Assembly (NCBI RefSeq): GCF_016093545.1
Contig: NZ_JADKYX010000015.1
Coordinates: forward strand, 27,170-91,169
Source: Massilia rhizosphaerae
Lineage (GTDB): Bacteria; Pseudomonadota; Gammaproteobacteria; Burkholderiales; Burkholderiaceae_D
Length of the DNA stretch: 64,000 bases
Direction: 5' to 3'
Below, one piece after another: positions 61,201-64,000 of this stretch. Within the stretch, counting starts at the first letter, position 1, and the number at the start of each line of letters is the position of its first letter. The position numbers and the translations under genes were made by a program. Under the pieces are notes generated by a model that did not search any database, was not told the DNA's origin, and worked only from the letters and a program-made list of their open reading frames with translations.

Positions 61201-64000
61201 AGCGCGCCGACCGTCACGCCCGTATTGTCCTGCACGCCGTTGCCGACGGTATAGCGGAATACGAGCGCACCGGTGCCGGATCCGGATACGTAGTCCGCGT
61301 ACACGGTGCCGCCGGTGTCGAGCGTCAGCGCGATGCGCGGCGTGCCGCCGGTCGTATCGATCGTCACCGCTTCGCTGAAGTTGACGGTGAAGTCCAGATT
61401 CTGGGCGGTGTAATACGTCGCGTTCGATGGGACCGAAACCGAATCGACGACGGGACTCGTGGTATCGACCAACACGGAAGCCGTGCCGCCGACGCTGTTC
61501 AGGGTGAGCGCCGCATCGTTGCCCGCGGTGTCGCGCAGCGTGCCGCCGTTGGCCTGCAGCGCGCCGACCGCGATGCCGTCCGCGTCGGTGTCGCCCGCCT
61601 GGACCGTGTACGTGAACACGAGCGCGTTGCTGCCGGAACCGGAGGCATACGTCGCGTAGACGGTGGAGCTGCCGATGGTCAAGGCCAGGCGCGGCGTGCC
61701 GCCGGAGGTGTCCACGATCACCGATTCGCTGGTGTTGACCGTGAAGCTGAGGGTCGTGCCGGCCTTGTAGCTGCCGTCCGCCGGCACGCCGACCGACGAC
61801 ACTGCCGGCGCGGTCGAATCGATCGTGACGGCCAGGCCGGACGACGCGGACGAGACGTTGCCCGCGGCATCGGTGGCTTTCGCGGTGACGGTGTGGCTGC
61901 CGGCCGACAGGGCCGACGACGTGATCGACCAGTTGCCGCTGCCGTCGGCCGTGGCCGTGCCCAGCGAGGTGGTGCCGTCGGTGTCGTACAGCGTGACCGT
62001 GGCGTTCGCTTCGGCCGTGCCGGTAAAGGTCGGAGTCGTGTTGCTGGTGATGTTGTCGGTGCTCGACGTGCCGGTGTCGGTGCCGGCCGTCATGTCGGGC
62101 GCGGACGGCGCGCTAGGGGCCGTGTGGTCGAGCGAGTAGGTCGAGCCCGAGGCGTAGCCGGATGTGATGGCGACGCTGCTGCCGTTCTGGATGCCGGTGC
62201 CGCTGCCGTTCAGGTCCAGCCGCAGGACGCCGTCGCCCGAAAGGGTGTCGACCGTCACCGTGTACGTGGTGCCGCTGCCGGTGACGCTGGCGATGCTGCC
62301 GGACGCCGTGCCCGTGGCCGTGAGCGCGAAGTCGGTCGCGTCCACGCCGGTGACCGACTGGTCGAACGTCACGGTGTACTGGATCGAGGTGGCGCTGGTG
62401 GACACGGTGGACGAGGCGCCGCCGGCGCGCACGATCGAACTGACGCTGGGCGCGTCGACCACGGTGAGGGTGAACGCCTGGTTGGCCACGTTGCCGGCCG
62501 CGTCGGTGGCGGCGACGTAGATCTTGTACGTGCCGGCGGCCAGCGACGAGCCGCCGACCTTGAGCGACGTGCCGGAGATGGCGAAGCTGCCGTTGTCGGC
62601 ATCGTTGGTGCCGTTACCGACGGCCAGCGAATAGCTGATGGACTGGCTGTCGGTGGCCGACAGCGTGGCGATCGTCGACGTGGTGGTGGCGTTCGCGCTG
62701 GCGATCGTGGTCGCGCTCAGGCCAAGCCCGGTCGGCGCGGTATTGTCGATGGTCACCGCCAGGCCGGACGAGGCCGCCGAGACGTTGCCGGCGCTATCGG
62801 TGGCCTTGGCAGTGAGCACATGGCTGCCGGCCGACAGGGTCGACGACGTGATCGACCAAGTGCCTCCAGTGGCCGTGGCCGTGCCGAGGAGCGTCGTGCC
62901 GTCGGTGTCGTACAGCGTCACCGTGGCGTTCGCTTCGGCCGTGCCGGTAAAGGTCGGAGTCGTGTTGCCGGTGATGTTGTCGGTGCTCGACGTGCCGGTG
63001 TCGGTGCCGGACGTCATGTCGGGCGCGGACGGCGCGCTAGGGGCCGTGTGGTCCAGCGTATAAGTCGAGCCTGAGGTGTAGCCGGATGCGATGGCGACGC
63101 TGCTGCCGTTCTGGATGCCGGTGCCGCTGCCGTTCAGGTCCAGCCGCAGGATGCCGTCGCCGGACAGGGTGTCGACCGTCACCGTGTACGTGGTGCCGCT
63201 GCCGGTGACGCTGGCGATGCCGCCGGACGCCGTGCCCGTGGACGTGAGCGCGAAGTCGGTCGCATCCACGCCGGTGACCGACTGGTCGAATGTCACGGTG
63301 TACTGGATCGTGGTGGCGCTGGTGGACACGGTGGACGAGGCGCCGCCGGCGCGCACGATCGAGCTGACGCTGGGCGCGTCGACCACGTTGAGGGTGAACG
63401 CCTGGTTGGCCACGTTGCCGGCCGCGTCGGTGGCGGCGACGTAGATCTTGTACGTGCCGGCGGCCAGCGACGAGCCGCCGACCTTGAGCGACGTGCCGGA
63501 GATGGCGAAGCTGCCGTTGTCGGCATCGTTGGTGCCGTTACCGACGGCCAGCGAATAGCTGATGGACTGGCTGTCGGTGGCCGACAGCGTGGCGATCGTC
63601 GACGTGGTGGTGGCGTTCGCGCTGGCGATCGTGGTCGCGCTCAGGCCAAGCCCGGTCGGCGCGGTATTGTCGATGGTCACCGCCAGGCCGGACGAGGCCA
63701 CCGAGACGTTGCCCGCGGCATCGGTGGCCTTCGCGGTGACGGTATGGCTGCCGCCCGACAGGGTGGACGACGTGATCGACCAGTTGCCGCTGCCGTCGGC
63801 CGTGGCCGTGCCCAGCGAGGTCGTGCCGTCGGTGTCGTACAGCGTGACGGTGGCGTTCGCTTCGGCCGTGCCGGTAAAGGTCGGAGTCGTGTTGCTGGTG
63901 ATGTTGTCGGTGCTCGACGTGCCGGTGTCGGTGCCGGCAGTCATGTCGGGCGCGGACGGCGCGCTAGGGGCGGTCGTGTCGAGCGTGTAGGCCTGGCTGG
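55272..64000 (-). CDS. Giant Ig-like repeat surface protein, 5' end beyond the window
   Basis: The frame is open from its stop at 55272 to the right edge, over 2,900 residues, with no start in view. From the N-terminal side come two near-identical units of about 308 residues (61.8-64 kb), three units of about 105 residues with VDTTGGTPRLAL (60.7-61.8 kb), and 14 units of about 105 residues with ITFGNLALSNDTGTS and GSLDGGATWTD (56.3-60.7 kb). A Pro/Ala linker and a putative Ig/cadherin-like domain (LPSWVAFDAAHGKFVVKAP) close the protein. No RTX nonapeptides or LPxTG-like anchor appear at the C-terminus. It is probably an exported adhesin; the downstream adaptor and M50 genes fit its export. 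Confidence 0.88.
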   Translation of the reverse strand, partial: SQAYTLDTTAPSAPSAPDMTAGTDTGTSSTDNITSNTTPTFTGTAEANATVTLYDTDGTTSLGTATADGSGNWSITSSTLSGGSHTVTAKATDAAGNVSVASSGLAVTIDNTAPTGLGLSATTIASANATTTSTIATLSATDSQSISYSLAVGNGTNDADNGSFAISGTSLKVGGSSLAAGTYKIYVAATDAAGNVANQAFTLNVVDAPSVSSIVRAGGASSTVSTSATTIQYTVTFDQSVTGVDATDFALTSTGTASGGIASVTGSGTTYTVTVDTLSGDGILRLDLNGSGTGIQNGSSVAIASGYTSGSTYTLDHTAPSAPSAPDMTSGTDTGTSSTDNITGNTTPTFTGTAEANATVTLYDTDGTTLLGTATATGGTWSITSSTLSAGSHVLTAKATDSAGNVSAASSGLAVTIDNTAPTGLGLSATTIASANATTTSTIATLSATDSQSISYSLAVGNGTNDADNGSFAISGTSLKVGGSSLAAGTYKIYVAATDAAGNVANQAFTLTVVDAPSVSSIVRAGGASSTVSTSATSIQYTVTFDQSVTGVDATDFALTATGTASGSIASVTGSGTTYTVTVDTLSGDGVLRLDLNGSGTGIQNGSSVAITSGYASGSTYSLDHTAPSAPSAPDMTAGTDTGTSSTDNITSNTTPTFTGTAEANATVTLYDTDGTTSLGTATADGSGNWSITSSALSAGSHTVTAKATDAAGNVSSASSGLAVTIDSTAPAVSSVGVPADGSYKAGTTLSFTVNTSESVIVDTSGGTPRLALTIGSSTVYATYASGSGSNALVFTYTVQAGDTDADGIAVGALQANGGTLRDTAGNDAALTLNSVGGTASVLVDTTSPVVDSVSVPSNATYYTAQNLDFTVNFSEAVTIDTTGGTPRIALTLDTGGTVYADYVSGSGTGALVFRYTVGNGVQDNTGVTVGALSANGGTLRDAAGNDATLTLNSVGSTAAVNVDGTQPQVLDVTATTADGFYNGGDTISITVTFTKAVTVDTTGGTPTLALGDGATATYAGGSGSTTLVFTYTVAGGENSADLDYASTSSLSLNGGTIKDSAGSHLDAALTLATPGASGSLGSNKNIVVDTTAPTITFGNLALSSDTGISGTDFITSTASQTITATLSGAPAGTDVVYGSLDGGATWTDVTSKVAGTTLTWNGVTLNSGTGTLKLKVTDNAGNDGTVASQAYTLDTTAPAITFSNLALSNDTGTSGTDFITSSASQTVTATLSGAPAGTDVVYGSLDGGTTWTDVTSKVSGTTLTWNGVTLNSGTGTLKLKVTDNAGNDGTVASHAYTLDTIAPALTFSNLALSSDTGTSSTDFITSTASQTITATLSGAPAGTDVVYGSLDGGATWTDITSKVSGTTLTWTGATLNPGTGTLQLKVTDNAGNDGIVASQAYTLDATAPAITFGNLALSNDTGTSHTDFITSAASQTVTATLSGAPAGTDVVYGSLDGGATWTDITSKVSGTTLTWNGVTLAGSGTLKLKVTDNAGNDGTVASQAYTLDTAAPAITFGNLALSNDTGASATDFVTNAALQTVTATLSAAPAGTDVVYGSTDGGATWTDITSKVSGTTLSWDNVTLSGANTLKLKVTDSAGNDGTVASQAYTLDATAPAIAFSNLALSSDTGTSGTDFITSTASQTITATLSGAPAGTDVVYGSLDGGATWTDITSKVAGTTLTWNGVTLTGTGTLKLKVTDNAGNDGAIASQAYTLDTTAPAITFGNLALSNDTGTSSTDFITSSASQTISATLSAAPAGTDVVWGSLDGGATWTDVTGKVSGTTLTWTGVTLNSGTGTLQLKISDSAGNDGAVASHAYTLDTTAPAITFGNLALSSDTGTSGTDFITSSAAQTITATLSGAPAGTDVVYGSLDGGTTWTDITSKVSGTTLAWTGVTLNPGAGTLQLKVTDNAGNDGTVASQAYTLDATAPAITFGNLALSSDTGTSSTDFITSSASQTITATLSAAPAGTDIVWGSLDGGTTWTDVTGKVSGTTLTWAGVTLNPGTGTLQLKVTDNAGNDGIVASQAYTLDATAPAITFGNLALSNDTGTSHTDFITNAAAQTITATLSGAPAGTDVVWGSLDGGATWTDVTGKVSGTTLTWSGVTLNTGTGTLQLKVTDNAGNDGAVASQAYTLDATAPAITFGNLALSNDTGTSHTDFVTNAALQTVTATLSAAPAGTDVVYGSTDGGATWTDITSKVSGTTLSWDNVTLTGANTLQFKVTDSAGNDGAVTSQAYTVRSTAPTLSLGNLAFSDDTGTSTSDFITRTAVQTVTGTLSAAPAGNETVWGSVDGGATWTDLSGKVSGTALSWGNVTLSGANTLQFKVTDDAGNQSVIGSQAYTIDTTAPAASATSVSFSNDTGASNSDLVTDAAAQTISGTLSANLGAGETVSVSLDNGKTWAAATAGAGSNTWSLAGQTLVASSTLQVKVTDVAGNDGAVFSATYVLDTTAPAITFGNLALSNDSGTSHSDFVTNIASQTISATLSAAPAKTDTVWGSLDGGATWTNITGNVSGTTLSWSGVTLAGSGTLMLKVTDAAGHDGAAASHTYTVDTAAPAAPTATALDTTSTTPALTGTAQLASGDVLTVAVGGATYKVTPSGNSWSLDLTSATPASGALSLAVGGTYDVTATVTDAAGNASTGSNVLHVVAVPPPVPVPPPVPAPAPAPVVVKDTGGQAVPGSGGATPAPSVPTITFLSPAAEPSLGNTAGTPNIGTGSSLPAFTNVSVNTGQTLPAVGLLTQSGSDHFPVVVVSSTQSAGDGLMVNRGMSDQAIPSSGTATINVPADAFAHTNPNAVVELSAQQANGRPLPSWVAFDAAHGKFVVKAPPGVKGELTIKVIARDAQGHEAVSTFKVHVGAKRPGQASLDHGGRAGLTAQIHEAAVAHARNAGPLERLAKLAQAARRSNA
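56346..60735 (-). repeat. Fourteen tandem coding repeats of about 313 bp
   Basis: Each unit encodes about 104 residues and contains FGNLALS-DTGTS, a TATLS-APAGTDVV segment, GGATWTD and VTDNAGNDG. The units nearest the window's right side are most alike, and the last three (closest to the C-terminus) have diverged more. They belong to a bacterial Ig-like (Big_13-type) family. Boundaries are approximate. Confidence 0.85.
62091..63941 (-). repeat. Near-identical 924/927-bp tandem coding units
   Basis: The marker CATGTCGGGC recurs at 62091, 63015 and 63942, giving unit lengths of 924 and 927 bp. The 3-bp difference reflects one missing codon (GGTWSI against GSGNWSI). By eye the units are almost identical at DNA level over their whole length, so they are recent duplications. 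More units may lie beyond the edge. Confidence 0.85.

Noticed and set aside
57183..63074. A 1963-codon open frame on the plus strand across the Ig-repeat gene
   Set aside because: It is antisense to a clearly coding, domain-rich minus-strand frame. Repeats whose length is a multiple of three keep a G/C-rich antisense frame open; its product is a low-complexity Gly/Arg/Val-rich sequence.
56346..63941. CRISPR array suggested by regular repeats
   Set aside because: The repeats are about 313 bp and 924 bp, in frame, and encode Ig-like domains. There is no 25-40 bp repeat with unique spacers and no cas gene.

Overview
The window looks like the chromosome of a Betaproteobacterium of the Oxalobacteraceae, most probably the Massilia/Telluria group. 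This is inferred from the high-GC codon use, an E. coli-type gshA, hemA followed by prfA, minCDE, a phaA-phaB pair for polyhydroxybutyrate precursors, a di-haem cytochrome c5, and 'GGGGTCAGAGCA' and 'GGGTGGGC..GCCC' intergenic palindromes. No 16S rRNA gene is present, so the genus is a judgement.

Region 1 (1-24.5 kb) is mostly core housekeeping. On the minus strand lie gshA, a DUF885 exported hydrolase, dsbB-prmC, prfA, hemA, an orphan OmpR-family response regulator and minCDE. On the plus strand lie phaA-phaB, a DUF2750 protein, a D-serine-dehydratase-like PLP enzyme, prolyl iminopeptidase, a DUF2721 membrane protein, a conserved hypothetical and a FadH-type reductase. The minus strand then carries a disordered small protein, a KAS III-like condensing enzyme, a CtpA-type protease and a glycosyltransferase. 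Two 200-bp composite inverted-repeat elements with identical ends sit at 5.0 and 13.7 kb.

Region 2 (24.7-40 kb) is envelope and extracytoplasmic biology. A tightly overlapped operon makes UDP-glucuronate (ugd), UDP-galacturonate (epimerase) and probably UDP-4-keto-pentose (ArnA-dehydrogenase-like). It is followed by a Spy/CpxP-like protein, two tandem M13 metallopeptidases, three paralogous secreted parallel beta-helix proteins with 1, 3 and 0 copies of a C-terminal Cys-containing module, and a di-haem cytochrome c5. The first two beta-helix genes share a TGTAAC direct-repeat promoter motif.

Region 3 (40.2-51.7 kb) is a genomic island. It starts at the 3' end of an intact tRNA-Arg(CCG) gene and ends with a 46-bp copy of that end (45/46 identical). 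Its cargo is one five-gene operon: a SNF2-type helicase with a degenerate PLD-like N-terminus, DUF4391, an AlbA_2/Schlafen-type ATPase-like protein, a type III Mod methyltransferase and a type III Res. No integrase is seen. The middle of mod is much more AT-rich than its ends, which suggests a swapped specificity domain.

Region 4 (51.8-64 kb) is a minus-strand operon running in from beyond the right edge. It encodes a giant Ig-like repeat surface protein (over 2,900 residues, N-terminus outside the window), a protein joining a GAF-like cytoplasmic region to an HlyD-like adaptor, and a polytopic M50 protein with a PqqD-like N-terminus and a lipoyl/HlyD-like C-terminus. Gene order and overlaps suggest a dedicated export or surface-display system for the giant protein. 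This and the expanded type III island are the two strongest candidates for poorly described systems.
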